Positions 6,293 through 6,859 of a DNA stretch of 6,859 nt are shown here, piece after piece. The first letter of the stretch is position 1. Each line of letters begins with the position of its first letter. The notes under the pieces are model-generated. The model searched no databases and was not told where the DNA came from. It saw nothing but the letters and a program-made list of their open reading frames with translations. The translations under genes were made by a program, and so were the position numbers. The DNA is from Alphaproteobacteria bacterium (lineage in GTDB: Bacteria > Pseudomonadota > Alphaproteobacteria > Rhizobiales > Beijerinckiaceae): assembly GCA_009921785.1 (NCBI GenBank), contig RFXE01000100.1, forward strand, positions 1 to 6,859. Reading direction: 5' to 3'.

Positions 6293-6338
6293 AAAAGGAT
6301 CATATTGATCATAAATGTGATCAATATGATCCTTTTTT
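6293..6338. terminator. Rho-independent terminator, probably bidirectional
   Basis: AAAAGGATCATATTGATCA (6293-6311) is perfectly complementary to 6318-6336, giving a 19-bp stem with a 6-base loop, followed by T's to 6338. It starts nine bases after the phosphorylase stop, so it ends the six-gene operon. Read on the minus strand, the same stem is followed by TTTTAT, and it lies just past the stop of the convergent RTX gene, so it probably terminates both transcripts. The stem is AT-rich except for its GGATC base, and it contains four GATC sites. Confidence 0.9.
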
Positions 6339-6343
6339 GATTT

Positions 6344-6859
6344 CTAAAAACAAGACATCAAATCATTTGAACCATGCAACGCTGAAGGTTGGACATGATC
6401 GAGCGTTGTAATCAGTGTTTTAGGACCAAGCGGATTTCCGCTCGGATCATAATAAACGCCCGTGCCACCGGTTGAATTCGCAGCCAAGATCAGATGATGA
6501 TCGGCGATGGGGTCGGTTCCTGTGTATCCCGCCGAGCTAAAGATGCCTCTGAGATCGAGAAGATCGGTCCCGACAGTGAAATCAGTGATGTGACCGGCGC
6601 GGTTTGGTAAAGCTTTAAATACAAAGTCATCAATGCCTAAGCCACCCGTTAACACATCAGCACCTTTACCGGCGATCAATTCATCATTGCCAGTTAGACC
6701 ATTCATAACATTGCCGAAGAAGGTAGATTCGGAGATCATTAAGTTATCAAGTTCATTGCCGATACCCGTCTGCGATCCCGCTGATGGATTTTTTCCAATT
6801 CCAATCAGAGTCATGTTTTCAACATTTTTGGGAAGGGTGAAGCTTTTAGATGCATTCAA
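6344..6859 (-). CDS. RTX-type calcium-binding repeat protein, C-terminal fragment
   Basis: This is the 3' end of a minus-strand gene. The frame is open to the right edge, and the edge codon TTG is not a convincing start because the repeat region is already in progress. The stop is TAG at 6344-6346. The 172 visible codons contain haemolysin-type glycine/aspartate repeats, weakened at first (TGIGNELDNL, 31-40) and clearer at GLTGNDELIAGKGADVLTGG (54-73). Next come GIDDFVFKALPN (75-86) and ITDFTVGTDLLDLRGI (91-106), the beta-roll capping motif seen in serralysin-like C-terminal domains. The tail contains GVYYDPSGNP (134-143) and ends in SCF. Such proteins are exported by type I secretion through a C-terminal signal and fold on binding extracellular calcium. 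The catalytic or adhesive domain lies outside the window, so the function is unknown. It converges on the nucleoside operon and shares its terminator; no functional link is evident. Confidence 0.82.
   Translation of the reverse strand: MNASKSFTLPKNVENMTLIGIGKNPSAGSQTGIGNELDNLMISESTFFGNVMNGLTGNDELIAGKGADVLTGGLGIDDFVFKALPNRAGHITDFTVGTDLLDLRGIFSSAGYTGTDPIADHHLILAANSTGGTGVYYDPSGNPLGPKTLITTLDHVQPSALHGSNDLMSCF

Noticed and set aside
1..6859. CRISPR array, insertion sequence, prophage, tRNA or rRNA
   Set aside because: No spaced direct repeats, transposase motifs, terminal inverted repeats with target duplications, or tRNA-like folds were found on reading the window.

Overview
The window looks like a chromosomal segment of an alphaproteobacterium, possibly Hyphomicrobiales (Rhizobiales). 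This is inferred from the protein sequences, the moderately GC-rich codon use and the gene style. No rRNA or other marker gene is present to fix the taxon.

Layout: (1) Bases 1-275, minus strand, hold the 5' end of an M24-family (Xaa-Pro peptidase/creatinase-like) gene that runs off the left edge. (2) Bases 276-466 are a divergent intergenic region with two inverted-repeat structures but no convincing promoter hexamers. (3) Bases 467-6283, plus strand, are one tightly packed six-gene operon. It encodes a periplasmic BMP-family nucleoside-binding protein, a double-domain ABC ATPase, two different permeases, cytidine deaminase and a trimeric-type purine nucleoside phosphorylase. Most junctions overlap by 1-4 bases or are separated by a few bases, which suggests translational coupling. 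(4) Bases 6293-6338 are a 19-bp perfect hairpin followed by a T run, a rho-independent terminator that also has a T-rich tract on the other strand. (5) Bases 6344-6859, minus strand, are the 3' end of an RTX-type (haemolysin-like calcium-binding repeat) secreted protein gene that runs off the right edge.

How the genes fit together: the binding protein captures nucleosides in the periplasm, and the two permeases plus the ATPase carry them inward. Cytidine deaminase converts (deoxy)cytidine to (deoxy)uridine. The phosphorylase splits purine nucleosides into base and (deoxy)ribose-1-phosphate. The operon is therefore a self-contained uptake and salvage/catabolism module for both purine and pyrimidine nucleosides. 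No pyrimidine phosphorylase, adenosine deaminase or pentose-phosphate aldolase/mutase is visible here, so those steps must be encoded elsewhere.

I found no sign of a novel defence, mobile or CRISPR-like system. The points most worth a second look are the mutually exclusive hairpins in the operon leader, the Arg-to-Ala change at the cytidine deaminase zinc site, the uncertain GTG start of the ATPase, and the RTX gene ending in a cysteine-containing tail.
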